Below, piece by piece: positions 1 through 12,322 of a DNA stretch of 64,000 nucleotides; position 1 is the stretch's first letter, and the number at the start of each line of letters is the position of its first letter. The DNA is from Diplosphaera chodatii (Eukaryota > Chlorophyta > Trebouxiophyceae > Prasiolales > Stichococcaceae). The notes beneath the pieces were generated by a model. That model was not told where the DNA came from and did no database searches. It saw only the letters and a program-made list of their open reading frames with translations. The stretch is taken from contig JAALGY010000019.1 in assembly GCA_032358165.1 (NCBI GenBank), forward strand, positions 744,001 to 808,000, written 5' to 3'. A program made the position numbers and the translations under genes.

Positions 1-18
1 CAACACCCCGAAGATAGC

Positions 19-1371
19 TCAGTAACCCACAGACCTCCACCCCTGCTTCTGCAGCTCCTTCCGGATCTCCCTGTGCAGGGTTCACAGGAAGCAGGGTTTG
101 AGGCTCGGTGTCCGTGGCAGGGTCGACGTTAACAATCATGCACCAGTGAAAGGGTCACTACGTTGCTGGTGTTATGCGCACCTGATGCGCTTCCTGTTGA
201 TGTCATTGTCTGACTCGCCGATGCGTGACGCGCTGCGGTACTCACAGCGAGAGTCCTTGCCGGGGAAGAAGAATTCAACCTTGTGCAGCGCAGCATACCC
301 ATCGGTCAGCCAGGATGGACTTGCAGGTGCGCTGCAAGCTGGCATTCAGTGCGCTCTGACCTCACTGGCCATATGTATGGCTGTGAATCAAAGGGAACGT
401 GTGCGCACATCATCAATGAAGCCGAAGGTAGGGGACTGGAACTCGAAGTACACGTAGTCATCGGTGCGCTTGATGAGCGTGTTTGTGAAACCATCCGGCT
501 TCATGCCGGACACCTGCGGACCCCATCACACACTCGTGTGGGTGGGACACTGGAGCAGGCGGCATGGGCTTTCAGGGATCTGTGGCGCTCACATAGCGAC
601 CAGCACTGCAGCCGGCGCACCGTCTGCACCAGCTCCTCAACTGCCTGCTCCTGCGAGATGGGCTTGGTGCGACCACGCCCGTCTTCTGGGTTGTACTACA
701 CATGTGGCTGCCAGTGATCAGGGACGCTCGCCGTCGAGTGACTTGGTGTCAACATCTAAACCCACGTTGAGCATGTGCAGTTGCCGCATCAGCAGACGCA
801 GGGTTTCATCATCCAATTTGATGGATCTCAGCCAGTCATGAGGCCAAGTCCATCTAAGCACTAACCATTCAACAACGGCATTCTCACTTGCATGAACGCA
901 GCGATGCATGCAGAGAAGCAGCACGGTAAACCAGTAGGCGGCCAGGACCGCACCGTCCACGGCGGCACGAAGTGCTTCTCGTCGAGCTCCGAGGCCGTGG
1001 TGATGCAGTTGGGGGACTTGGGACAGAAGCCGAGCTCCCTGCCACCTCCCTGCGCCGTGTAGTCCTGCCAATGCAACGCACGAGGCGGTGCCTGTAGTCG
1101 ATTGCTTACGGTGATCGGGTTGCGAGCCTGCACCGCCTTACGCCCACCGTCTGCCAAGGATCGAGGCAAGGCGTCAAGAAAACATGGCAGCGACGCCGCC
1201 AGCACAAAACGGCCCATGATGAACGCCGCAATGTACCTGGATGCCCAGTCCATCTGGGCGCGCCACGGCACCAAAGCTGAAGAGCGCAGCCAGCACGCCC
1301 ACGTTGACGCTCCTCAGCAGCACCTCACGGCGCCTGAACGCATGAGGCGCACATGCAGCGGATGTTGCCAT
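19..1371 (-). CDS. DUF1499 family protein, probable thylakoid-lumen targeting
   Basis: Complete spliced gene; stop TGA at 19-21. The first exon (about 1371-1257) encodes a short leader with RRREVLL followed by a hydrophobic stretch (VGVLAALFSFGAVARP), which looks like a twin-arginine lumenal signal. Later exons read LGFCPKSPNCITTASELD and HFVPPWT (from 1064 down), YNPEDGRGRTKPIS (about 685-615), DDYVYFEFQSPTFGFIDD (about 520-425), EFFFPGKDSRCEYRSAS with RIGESDNDINRKRI (about 285-185), and a last exon ending KQGWRSVGY. This is the full DUF1499 pattern, and all joins keep frame (for example PPWT to YNPED at phase 0). The ATG at 1371 directly follows an in-frame TGA, which supports the start, although an unseen upstream transit-peptide exon cannot be excluded. 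The biochemical function of the family is not established. Divergent from the SPOC gene to the right. Confidence 0.82.
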
Positions 1372-1973
1372 TCATATTCATGGCACCGCGAGGGAAGCGC
1401 GTGTGATATGGAGCTAGTACACCATGACAAAAGAAGGGTTTCTCACCCTGCGCTGGGCTGATCAGCGGCTGCATGTGTGAGCACCCTGAGCTGCCTGCGC
1501 GCGCCATGGAATGCGGCGTTGCGGCGGCATTGGGCGGTCGGTGCCAGCAGCACACGCCCAGACAGACACGAAGATGACGTCATGGCGACACAACTGTGTT
1601 ATGAACGTCCTCGCGGTCGCTGCACCTGTGATCAGCTGCTTCAGTTCAGCATATATCTACAGGGCTGCCAACCGACTAGTGCGAGGCCGAACAGCAACCG
1701 GTCCCCATTGACCAGCAGACCTGACCATAAGTTCTCAACATTTTCAGGCGAGCGGCACATGGCTGGCCATTTGCTCGTTGGCACAGCTATTAGCACGTCG
1801 AGCTCTGTAAACTTGTCTGTTTGCACCTGCCAGCCGTGCACTGCGCCCACGGATTGCCTGCTGCAAACCATCTGCCTTGATACCAGTGCTGTGTTGTCCC
1901 AAGACATCCTGAATGCAATGACTTTGTGACGCTAGACCATGATGAAGGTGTAAAGCTGCCGGCATGAGGCCTG
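1372..1973. other. Intergenic, divergent promoter region
   Basis: About 600 bases between the divergent starts of the DUF1499 gene and the SPOC gene. I see no convincing exon on either strand. Presumably it holds both promoters and 5' UTRs. Confidence 0.5.
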
Positions 1974-4900
1974 ATGGGCTCCTCGACCGCTGATAAGCAC
2001 CACGCCAACCAGACATCCCATTCGACCAAGCGAAAGGAGCCTCCTGCCGGCCACTCTCCGCCCAAGGCGAAGAAGGCAGTGGTCTCAGAGCGCAGGTCCG
2101 TTCAATCAAAGCCCAGTGACGACGCTCAGCAGGCTTTGCGGGAGCGTCACCGGCAGGCAGTTGCGGCACTCTACACCGCGTATGAGCACCTCAGTGGCAG
2201 CAGCAAGGGCGGAGATGGCGATGCTGCGGCCTTTGACAAGCTCCTTGAGGCTGCAACAGGTGACAGTAGGTTGCCAAGCTGTTGCTGCCTCAATTTTTGA
2301 GGCGAAGGGACCACCGCAAGAGTGCCGCTGCATGTGCAGAGTTTGCTGCTCGTAGCTCGCCACCCTCCTTGGGCTTGTGATGATCGAACCTGCTCGCAAG
2401 CATGATCAGAAGGGCAAGCACCAAATGACCGCATGCGGCATGCAGGTGGCACGTGTGCTCAGAGGGTGGCCGCCAGGCTTATCCCGCGCTTTGCCCACCG
2501 CTTTCCCCAGAAGCTGGACCAGGCGGCGGCTGCGCTCATCGCCATAACCGGCTCGCACTCCTCGACGAAGGACCCGGACTGCGTGCGTGCGCTGTCTAAG
2601 GTGAGCAGCCTGGCCAGACGGACTCACTGCCGCACACACACAACACACCCCCGAGCACCTGACGCGAGATCTGTCTGAGTCGTTCAGCATAACATGTTGT
2701 GCACATGTGGTTCAGGCGGCACGGCCAGAGGCGCTGCATGGCTTGGCCAAGGTGTGCGAGGCCGCCAGCGGCGTGGCTTCGTCAGCCGGCGGCGCTGTTG
2801 TTACCAAAGCCACGGAAGTGCTGCTCAGGTGCCCAACACGATCATGACCCACTTCATGTTGGCAGCCAGGTTGGACCGTTGCTGTCCTGCTGTCAAGATG
2901 TATTGTGGCAACAGCCTGGTATCATGCGCCTCGACAGGCGGATGTCATCAGAGGTCAATGGTAAGACCTCAACGCCAGCGGCGGGCGGTATCAGCGAGCC
3001 GACCTGCGCTCTGCAGTCCCTGCAGTCCGCATTCCGGTCGTCCACCCGCGTTGTCCTTGCCACCAGCCTGCAGGTGGGCCTCAGAAGCAGTCCTCAAGCT
3101 TCTTGGTGCCTCATGAAGCTACGTCAAGCAGTCATCACGCTTCATCAAGTAGTCATGGAGGTTCCATAAAAACAGCGTCTCATGAGTGGGTCTTGGCGGG
3201 ACCAGGCTTCTCACCGTCATGTTACTACCCCATCAGCTGCCATGCCGTGTGCAGGGGCTGAAGTCCGAGGACGGCAAGACCCGAGACGGCAGCCGTTACT
3301 TCCTGCAGCAGCTGCTTGCGCTGCCGCAGCAGAGCACAGGCGCTGCTGCCGCCACAGCCAATGGCCATGCCCACAATGCCGTCACGCCAGAGCGGTGCCT
3401 GGCTGCAGAGGTGCTAGCAACACAGACAGACACGCAGCACTGGCTGCGGAATACAGCCAAGGCATTCCGAGCAGGCAAGACGTTATTGGCGTTGCCTGTG
3501 TTTTTCTGTACACATGGCGCAGGTGCACCGCCTGGTGCACGCATCCAATCCAGGATCTCCAGTGCCGCTGCCATGCATGGCTGGCTGGCAACGGGATCGA
3601 AGCATGTTGCGTTGTTTGCCGCAGAGCCGCCCAAGCACCGAGGCAAGGAGGCGCTGGCGCTGCTAGACCGCCTCCTCGATGCGCTGCCGCTGGACGCACC
3701 ACCGCAGCTGGCTACCAAGCCACCCTCGGCAACATCGATGCCCCCAGTGAGCACGGGAGCGTCCGTGCAGCTGCCTCCGGCGGCGCCTGCACAGCCCGAA
3801 CAGCTGCCGCCGCCTCCGCTCCCTGCAGCCGCTGCTGGGCAGGCCCTCAGCGCCTCAGTGGCAGCCACCCCAGCAGCCGACGACGACGATGTAAACATGG
3901 ATCTGGAGGAGGGCCAGCTGGCGGACTCGCCAGTTGCACAGCCGCCGCTGCCGCCGCCAGATGCCACGCTGCCGCAGCCACCTCAGGCCCCCACAGCTTC
4001 AGCTCCAGGTGCGGTATTGGGATAGCTGAGGGTCGGTAGATGTGCGTTGAGATGTCACATTGCTGGAATGGAGCATACGATGGCGTGGACTGCATAAGCA
4101 AGGACTTGAAAGTTCAGCTTCCAAGAACACCATGTGTAGGCGAACCGACGAGGGATTCCTGCTGCATGCAGACCCGGCGGCGCTGCGGCCTGGCGGCACG
4201 CTGTGCCGGGCGGCGGCTACGCTGTGGCTGGGGCGCGTGCCGCGCCTTGTGGGCGAGGCGTCGCTGCGGAAGGAGTGCTCCAGGGCTGGTGGCGTGGAGC
4301 GCGTCGTGTTTCCAGTGCGGGAGGAGGCCTTTGTTACCTTCAGCGGCATGCGGTGCGCTGCAGGGATCGTTCGGCAGTGCTGTTGTCCAGTCAGCGGTGC
4401 AGTGCAGCCTTGGTGGCGACCACGATCGCCAGCTGGACAGCACATGCGGCGTTCCCTTGCTTGCGCAGGGAGGCAGCGCTGGCATATGAGCAGCTGTGCG
4501 GGTGTGCGCCGTGGGGCGGCCCCCGCCTGGACGTGGAGTTTTGCGCTGAGGACAGCCCGCCGGCTGCGTCGTCTGGTGCGAGGTGAGGCTGCTTGACTGA
4601 GGCATCCCATGTGCCCCTGGCTGTGCGGGGTGTCTTGGGGTCTGTGGCGCCTGCACAGTCACCACAGTGCTTTGGACTCAGCTGTACGGTGCAAGTACTT
4701 GCTGCTATCAAACGGCTCATCACTCATGCACGGTGTTGCGCAGGCGGCCAGTGGCTGTCTGGGTGGGCGGCCCCTGCAACCCCGCAGGCGAGGCAGAGGT
4801 GGTTGCCACCCTCAAGGCAGCGGGCATCCCGCCGGCATCTGGTGTGCTGCGGGTGGGAGGCGCCAGGCCAGGTGTGCCACGCTGAAACCTGAACCAAACC

Positions 4901-7149
4901 CTGTTGAGCCCGGCACGTTTGCTTTGTTGCCGTGCTGTGGCGCTTGCTCCCCGTCGCGATCTGCTGGACGATGAGCCCGATGGGTTGTGAGTACTACAGG
5001 GTTCACAATCCCAGTTCTTGCTCGCAGGCTTGATGCTGCAGTTTCCAGACGAGGCGGCTGGCCATGCAGCGCTTGCAGCGCTGCGAGCTGGCAAGGAGGG
5101 CTCGAGATCTCCTGCTGCGCCAGGCGGCACCTGCACTGTGGTTGTCAGTCAGGTGTGACATTTGCAGCCGATGACAGTGCAGGACACTCTGCACACTGTG
5201 CCTGGCTCGTGTACACAGAAATGCCCATTCGTGCATTGTCAACACTCGTGCTGTATGCTGTCAAACAGCATGCCAAACGGATGATTTGGCCCCTCAGGTC
5301 AGCCCAGTGGTGACTGAGCGCGAGCTGCTGGGTGCCTGCGCACGCATCGCTGAGCCGGTGCGCTGGAACACCAGCCGCGGCGGCGCCACCATCACCCTCC
5401 ACTCACCTTCAGCAGCAGCAGGTGGCTCTCAGTCTGGTTGGCCCAGCTCTACAGATGAGTTTATTCCTAATGGATCATTTGAACCGTATTGATGTAAAGC
5501 TGCAATTGTAAGTGATAACAACATAATAATAATAATACAATGGTGACGCTGCATGCCAGCGTGCTTTCCAGAAGGCAGATGTTGCACGTCGACCTGGTGA
5601 TGCAGACGTAGAGCGCCCGCCTCATGTGACACAGTCACGGTCTGATGCAGCGGTGGTGCAAGCGCTGGATGGGGTGCCGCTGGGCCCGAGCCGCATCCGC
5701 GTGGCGCTGCAGGCGCCGCCGGACGCCGCTAGGTCAGCGGCGGCATCGGCTCCAGAGCCAGTCCGTGCGCGGCCAGCAGTCAGCACGCCGTCCCCGGGCC
5801 CATCGAAGCTGCCACCAGCAACGGGGACCGATGGCCCGCCAGGCTTCGGCGGCGGGGGCAGCAGCACCAGTCGCAGGCGGCGCCGTGGCTGGGATGAAGG
5901 GCCCCCAGCAGGGCAACCTGCAGCAGGGGCACCCCCGCTGCCCTCAGCACCCGCGCAGCCTGGGCCGCCGCCCAGCACACCGCCAAAGCCCTCTCCAGCG
6001 CGCTCCTTGGCGGCGCCCGGCAGCATGCCCAACCCATCAATGGCGGCAGAGCCTCAGGGGTTGGCGCGCAGCGAAGCAGCAGCGGCAGAGCCCCCGTGGC
6101 GGGGCCGCCTGGGCCGACCCAGTGTGCAGCCCTGCAAGGTGTGTATGTGCCGACATGCCTCCCAGGCATCGCTTTGCACACACTGAGGCTATTGTGCCTC
6201 AGCAAGAAAGAGTGGTGACCACCCATAGTAACCCACTAGATGGCGGCAAGCGTCAGTGGGGCAGGGGAAGTCGTGCAGCATCTGCCGTGTGTCGAAGCCT
6301 CACACAGGCAGCTGCGTCTGCAGGTGGTATGCCTCGATGGGCCGCCAGCGGATGCACAGCTCGGTGGGATAGCGGCCTCAGAACCGAATGGCTGGCCGCC
6401 CCTGCTGGAGGTGCGTGCAGCGCCACTGTGCTCACGTCCCGACTTTGCTGTGGCAGAACGACATCGTGACTGCTGTTGTCACGATGAGCAATGTATAACT
6501 GCATCAGCTTGGTACATGGTCGGTGTCCAGGTGCGTAGCCGCATTGCAACGACGCTGCTGACGGGGCAGAAGCTGCCAGCGCTGGCAAAGGGGGACATGG
6601 CTGTGCGGCGGCTGGCTCCCGAAGGGCCAAGCGACCGGCATGCTTTCATCCGCTTCATGCAGGTGCACACTGGCTGGCGTACACCAGCTCGTGTGCGGTA
6701 CACATGTGCACCTGCTTTCAGCACTCGTGGCCCGTGCAGCACGCTTTCCGCATGAGGATACACCAGGTGATCCTGCTGACGAAATCCGTGTCGTCCTGCA
6801 ACAGTACCTGAGCGATAAGCAGCGCTCAGGCGTGGTGGAGCTGGGTCCAGCAGGCGGCAGCAGCCCTCCGCGCACGCTGTACATCGTCCCACCCTCGCGC
6901 ACCGTGTGTGACGAGCTGCACATCGCCTGGGATCCTGAGGTGTGCTTGGCATGGAGGCTGGCATGTAGCTTGTTGATGCACATTGTTTTGGTTCCAATCG
7001 GGTGCATGAACGGGCAGCTACTGCATGTGCTACAGATGTTATACAAGCTCTGATGTGCTTCATGTCCTCTGCAGGAGGTTCTAATGGCAGTCGTTGTGCC
7101 GACAGCAGCAAAAGATGTTGGGCCCGCGCCACATTCAAGTGCACGATGA
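1974..7149 (+). CDS. ARM-like / RRM / SPOC domain nuclear RNA-binding protein
   Basis: Multi-exon gene read from ATG 1974 to TGA 7147-7149. Exon 1 (to about 2260) is basic, with KRKEPP and PPKAKK, then ALYTAYEHL. It joins in frame to AQRVAARLIPRFAHRFPQ (about 2450-2600), ALHGLAKVCEAAS (2720-2825) and SRYFLQQLLALPQQ (3290-3330), which resembles the helical API5-like N-terminus of the Arabidopsis At1g27750 type (recalled from memory). A proline/alanine-rich linker with NMDLEEGQLADSP follows. RRM-like segments are ATLWLGRVPRLVGEASL (about 4220), VAVWVGGPCNPAGEAEVV (about 4750) and LMLQFPDEAAGHAALAAL (about 5030), with a further one around 5290-5715. The SPOC domain starts near PPWRGRLG (6100) and ends with QYLSDKQRSGVVEL and LYIVPPSRTVCDELHIAW (6800-6940), then a last exon EVLMAVVVPTAAKD. 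The inferred role is nuclear mRNA processing or transcription control. The main uncertainty is whether 1974-4025 and 4060-7149 are one gene. I favour one, because the plant homologue has both halves and the gap is only about 110 bases. Confidence 0.72.
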
Positions 7150-7241
7150 TATGGCTGACTCACAAGCAAATGTGCTGGAGTGACAGACCCTTTGCAAGTA
7201 TGTTCTACCAAATAGCCTTATAGTTCAACCATGTAATGGCC

Positions 7242-8128
7242 TCATGCTGCTAGCGGAAACTCCTTCATAAGCCGCCACGATTGCAGCGTCTTATCCTCGC
7301 CAATCGTGTACCACAGGCTGATGCTGTCGACGTCAAAGCCGTATGCAGGTAGCTTGTAATTGCTGAACATCCGCTCCTGCTCCCGCGCCGCGACCTCTGC
7401 CCTGAAGGTCAGCAAACTGCACATGCATGACCTCTGGCGATCAAAGTCGGTGCATGCCAAACGATATGACCAACGATACACTCAACGCTGCAGTTGCTTG
7501 ATCAGACCGCACCTTTGATCCGAAGGTATATCAGAATACAGCAGGCTTAGGTGCGGCATGTACTGGGCGTCTGTGTTCTGTTTGAATGCCTGGCGTGTAC
7601 GCTGCGCTGCGTCCATCACGGCGTCAGCAGTCTTGCACCGTGCGTACACGCACTGGTGGAAGATTGCGCCGTGGGAGACGTCCTGGAAGTCTAGCCTGTA
7701 CGCCTGTGCAGATCAGGATGCACACGGGTTGGTGTGTGTGCTCGATGGCACAGGGCATTGGTGTCAGACAGTAGGCAGGGTACCTGTCTGTCTGTACACG
7801 TGTGGTACAGAGTTCAACCTGGAGGTACCGTGCCAGCTCTGCTGTGATGCGCAGCGCATCCTCTTCTGACTGCTCGGCACCCCCCAGGAGAGTGACATGC
7901 GGCTCAAAGGATGGCGCCTCATGTTCCGCCGCCAGCCTGTCAATATCCTGCTGCAGCCTTTCAGCCAGCTCACCTGTAGGTACATGCACAGTCTCGTCGC
8001 ATCACTTGGTCATCGGGAGGAGTCTGACAGACTGTGGACCTGGGCCGCATTGCGCACTTGTGTGAAGCATGACGCATACCTCTCGGCATGGCCCACACAG
8101 AGTACGAGCCTTTCGGTGCGTCTGCCAT
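7242..8128 (-). CDS. Cyclic phosphodiesterase (2H phosphoesterase)
   Basis: Plant-type cyclic phosphodiesterase (CPDase), a 2H phosphoesterase acting on ADP-ribose 1'',2''-cyclic phosphate or 2',3'-cyclic nucleotides in tRNA-splicing by-product metabolism. Exon 1, 8128-8080, encodes MADAPKGSYSVWAMPR. Exon 2 starts at 7973 with GELAERLQQDIDRLAAEH and carries the first catalytic motif PHVTLLGG. A third exon, from about 7706, reads LDFQDVSHGAIFHQCVYA and carries the second motif PHLSLLY. The last exon ends YGFDVDSISLWYTIGEDK, TLQSWRLMKEF and stops at 7242. Splice phases agree (AGA G|GT GAG; GAC AG|G CTA). Both H-x-T/S motifs are intact, so it should be active. A damaged paralogue lies inverted at 15269-16229. 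The gene is tail-to-tail with the SPOC gene, 92 bases away. Confidence 0.88.
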
Positions 8129-8657
8129 GCAGAGTACGGATGATGTACGTGTAGCAGCGCGAGGTTGTGGAATCCCTTGGAGCACAACGTGCGCAGTCTG
8201 TGAGGCACAGTGGCGTGCCGTCAAGTTTCCGCTGTGCAGTGCACTCGCTGCATGCATACACCTGCAAATTTGCAACAGTTGAGTAGTTCGAGTAAGCGCA
8301 GCAAAGTCGCAATGAGGATGTCAGTGGAAAGCCTGAAAGTGCGCTTCAGACCTGTAGATGTTAGCAACGCGTCACTTGGCATGTAAGAGGCATGTGGCTC
8401 CTGTGCCCCCCTGCCTGCAAGCGAGGAAACGCATCATGTATCGTCCGACTCCGCAGCACGGTGCCTTCCGCATTACTGATCAACTTACAATGTAGCCATC
8501 AGCTGTGAAGACAATGTAAACGTTGGTTCGGGTGGCGCTGGCGCTGTCATGTGCGACTTGGCATGAGTGGCATCTGCAGCAACCGCGCGCCTGCTCCCTT
8601 TGCAGCACACCCTGAATTGTAACGTCCAGTCACACCACTGAAAGCAGTCATGACCTC
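8129..8657. other. Intergenic, divergent promoter region
   Basis: Spacer between the start of the cyclic phosphodiesterase and the approximate start of the AlgH-like gene. No convincing coding exon seen. Because the AlgH start is unresolved, part of this may be its 5' UTR. Confidence 0.4.
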
Positions 8658-11600
8658 TTGCATCGGTGCGGCAGCCCGGGTGGCTCTGCGAGCCCTCCTG
8701 CGCAGGTAATGGGGCTCACACCGCAGGTCCATGCCGTGGCGCAGGCACCACGCCAATGCATGCGAACTTCTGGTGGCCGCAGACGCTTCTCTGTCAATAA
8801 AATTAGTGATTTGGATGCATGCAGCGCCAAGGAGTTCGATCGGCAACCGGTACTGAAGGCGCTCATCTGTCGGCACCCCGATGTGCATCCGCACCTGCCA
8901 GCAGACCTGAGCAGCGTCATCGCCACCTTCCTCGGAAGCAACCTGCGCATGTACTACGTACCGACGGGCGCAGGCCGCCCAGACTCGCTCCGTGCAGCCG
9001 TACTTGCCATGTACCGCAGCCCGGTGCGCCCTGCATCTGGCAATGCCAGGACCACCCAGCAGCAGAGCTCGCTGATCAAAGCACCAATACATGTGACTCT
9101 GATCCACGGCATGCATCTCCAGTTGATATATGTGCTCAGCTGCTGCGTACTTGACCATACAGCCGCTGGACTGTGACGCTGTGGACACTCCACTGGCGTG
9201 CATGCGGTATCTGGGCTCACTGATGCGCATTGGTCGCAAGCACAGCCTTACGTCAGCGGCAGGTGGGTTTCAGACAGCAAGGCGCCTGTCAACACTGGTT
9301 CATTTCGAGCTAGGGCACGTATTACATATCTGAAATGACCATTGACATTGTCGCCCTGCACATGGGGTTTGCTTGTGCAGGCGGAATGGGCATTGCACCT
9401 CCGGCTCTGCAGTTGTTGCCACAGCCTGAGCAGGGCTGCATCCTGCTGGCGCATCCAATGACAGGCAAGTGACTATGCTCTAGAATGTACACACTTGGAG
9501 GGCCTCAGGTTTCTGCTTGGACAGCGCTTCAGAGTTTGCGGTGCCATGGGTGACCAGCGGCATGGTGTCAGGCAATTGTATTCGGCGACAGCAGGCGCAG
9601 GGGAACCAGAAGCACAAAGCGAGCAAGGGACACCCTTCACCTTCACACGAGCAGCTATGCTTGTTTGTGGGTACGACTGTGTCATTTGCACCTTGCCATG
9701 CATGCGCCATATGCCTGGAGATGCATGACAACGGCTTGTACCGCACAAGTACGACCCGAAACTGCTCATGCATGCGCTGTGGAATGCCTGCAGGCACAGC
9801 ACGTCATTGGGTTCATATGCGCTGTGTCTGAACAAGCCACTGCCAGTCAAGGCGGGAGCCCTGGTGCTGGGCAGCCCCCTTACTCGAGCACTGATTGGCG
9901 AACTGTTTCCCTGGCCGCAATCAGAACAAGGTCAGTGCATTCTGGGCCAGTGTTGGGCGCAAAGCACGACTGCTTTCGAGACAGCGTCAGATGCCACCCG
10001 CTGTTCACAGTCGCTCTCAGTCTGAAAGGCTGCGTATGTCATGGAAGACCAATTGCCTCGAGCGCGCCTCTTGTTTGTTTTGCAGAGGCCAGCAAGCAGC
10101 TCGTGCGGCGGTGGCAGGCAATGTACCAGCTGCACCGTGCGGACCCCGAACTGGGCTTTGGGGAACAGATCGAGGCTGCCGACACCCTGGACGTGCATCC
10201 GTATACCCGACTGCGTCTGCTCCTCCACGAGAAAGGTTCATGCATGTGTTGCCTCTGCTCGCTGGATAATCCTCATCTCATCTTGTGACCATGTGCAGCA
10301 TGAGCACAAAGCGTGAGTTCGGACAAAGTGTCACATCCATCGTGTCAGGCTGGTTTGAAGAGGCACTAGCGGCGGCGGCAGCAGCAGGACAGGCACAGGA
10401 ACAAGAGAGCAATGCTGATAGCCCATCAGCAGGCGGCAGCTGTCAGCAGGTCCAGTCCAGGACCAATGGCACCTCCAGCAAAGCTCAATCGGCAGTACGC
10501 AGCCCTGGCACAGATGGCAGCGGTGCAGAGGCACATGCCAGCCAAATGCAGAGCACGGCCCATAATGATGTTGCATTGCCAGTGCCTGTCCAGGATGGCA
10601 GTACACTACCTGCTGAAGATCGCCAGATCAGCTGCGCCAGCAAACAGCCGGGTCTGGTGGCCCATGCAGCAGAGATAAGTGCTCCAGGCAGCATTGCAGA
10701 TGCAGATTCATCCCCACAACCTAAGAAGCACCATGCAGAGGTGGAAGAGGTGCACACCGCTGGTAGTGGCCAAGCAACAGCCAGCATCCCCGCCAGCAGC
10801 AGCAGCAGCAGCAGCCACAGTGCCAGGGAACAGCGGGCGGCACAACGGCAGGCAGAGGCCGATCGCAGCTGGGACTCGCTGCTGCTGCGCTTTGCCGAGA
10901 GCAGCCTGTCGAAAGGCGGACCACAGCCCTCGCTGCAGGTTTGCCCACAGCATTCAGATCATTTCTTTGTGTTCAAGACCTTGTGCATCTGAGGGTTCAG
11001 ATGCGCATTGGTGGGAGTTCCTGGCAGTGTTGCCGCCATGCGTGGACTGTTGCCTGACCAGGTGCTGCACCGCGCTGCTGTGCTTGGTGGACAGCCTGTG
11101 CTCCCGCCATCACAGGCGGACAGCAGCGACGGGCTGTTCCTAGGTGATCCTCTCGCTCATCGGAGTCATAATCCTATCCACAGCAAATCTAGACAGCGAT
11201 GTATCATGCCTGCTGCCTTGTGTGCTGCAACACGCAGTTTGATGTGCAGGTACCACAGCAGAAGAGCTAGAGGACATCGACCCGAGGCTGGCCGCTGACA
11301 TGCACTTCTTCGTGGGTGAGTCCACTGAGGTCCTGCACTCTTGCCCCCAGCACCTGACAGCCCACATCCTACACGCACACATCCATGCAAGGACGCAGCG
11401 AATGGTGTGTTGTCGTCAGGCGCTGAGCTGCTGTGCAACAGGCGATGCGATGTGGCAGCCTGACCAGTTGGAGACAGAGGCAGCGCGCGGCTGCTGGGTG
11501 GCCGTCTCGCCACCACCCGCTCTGCGTGATGCACAGGTGGGCGGTTTGCGGACTGTGTTACACAAAGAGACAAAGTTTGAATGACTTTGAGTACAGCCAA

Positions 11601-11929
11601 ACTAAGTCAACACGCTTGAGGCTCTCAGCCCTCTTTTACAGCTGCTTACCTGCCTTGACCCAGAGCAGCATATGTGGACATGGGAACACAGCACACCGAG
11701 GATGCGAGCGCTCCCGAGCTCATGCCGTGCACCATCGGTCAAACTGCATGTTTGCTTCCACACAACGCCTTCAAAAGTGAACAGGCAGCGGCATGCTGAA
11801 CTGCAGGGCTTCCGGCGTGGGCTGGAGGGCTTGTGGGCGGAGGCACTGCAGGCGCTGGGCGGCAGCTTTGCACGGCTGCCGTGCATCGACAAGGCAGTGG
11901 TCGACGACGTGAAGGCCTTGGAGCTGTGA
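8658..11929 (+). CDS. AlgH/UPF0301 (DUF179) domain protein with a long internal insertion
   Basis: Spliced gene ending at TGA 11927-11929. Recognisable AlgH blocks are GCILLAHPM (9439-9465), SLGSYALCLNKPLPVKAG (9805-9860, the VLNRP position), a VLGGQPVLPP block (about 11080), DIDPRLAADMHFFVG (11270-11315), WQPDQLETEAARGCWVAV (11453-11505, the WGPGQLE position), and a final helical exon to ALEL. Between the LNKPL block and the LGGPV-like block lie exons absent from ordinary AlgH proteins: LVRRWQAMYQLHRADPEL with LDVHPYTRLRLLLHEK (10085-10235), and a Ser/Ala/Gln-rich stretch with SIVSGWFEEAL and a run of serines (10300-10990). The N-terminal exon (about 8658-9020, RMYYVPTGAGRPDSLRAA) is open but unrecognised, so the start is uncertain. 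Plant DUF179 proteins are chloroplast-predicted and of unknown function. The intron after PMTG appears to use a GC donor. Confidence 0.68.
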
Positions 11930-12322
11930 CCAATGTAACACTTGTGTACAGTATGTTACCCTGCCTAATTGGCAGGACTGCCACCCTGAGCTAGCTGTAG
12001 CAGGCACATGTACTGCAGTTTTGATAACGTTGCTGCAGTCTCATATGATGGCTGCCTGATGACTGTGCTCACAGCGCGCTTGCTGCTGTCAGAGCATATA
12101 TAGTACAATAAGCTGCCAGGAACACGGTTGACAGATACTGTATATGGGAAATCACGTTTGAAAACGTCCGCACGTTGATGCTCGATCACGATACATCCAT
12201 GCCACGATACTCTGCCCTGCCACGCCACATACTAGAGTGCATTTAGGTTTCAAGAGGCAGCTGATGGGCTAATCTACAGTACTGATCATGCGCATGACGC
12301 CGGTCTATTGGTAGACGCAGTG
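11930..12322. other. Intergenic, convergent 3' ends
   Basis: Short AT-richer spacer between the stop of the AlgH-like gene and the stop of the arabinose-5-phosphate isomerase gene. It would hold both 3' UTRs. No coding signal seen. Confidence 0.5.

Noticed and set aside
5521..5540. AT-rich aataataataat run as a promoter or origin
   Set aside because: A short microsatellite inside an intron of the SPOC gene; no other supporting element.
8270..8310. tRNA-like phrase around gttcgag
   Set aside because: No matching acceptor stem, D-arm or anticodon arm can be folded around it.
11934..11938. TGTAA after the AlgH-like gene as a poly(A) signal
   Set aside because: It begins only 5 bases past the stop, too close to be a normal 3'-UTR signal.
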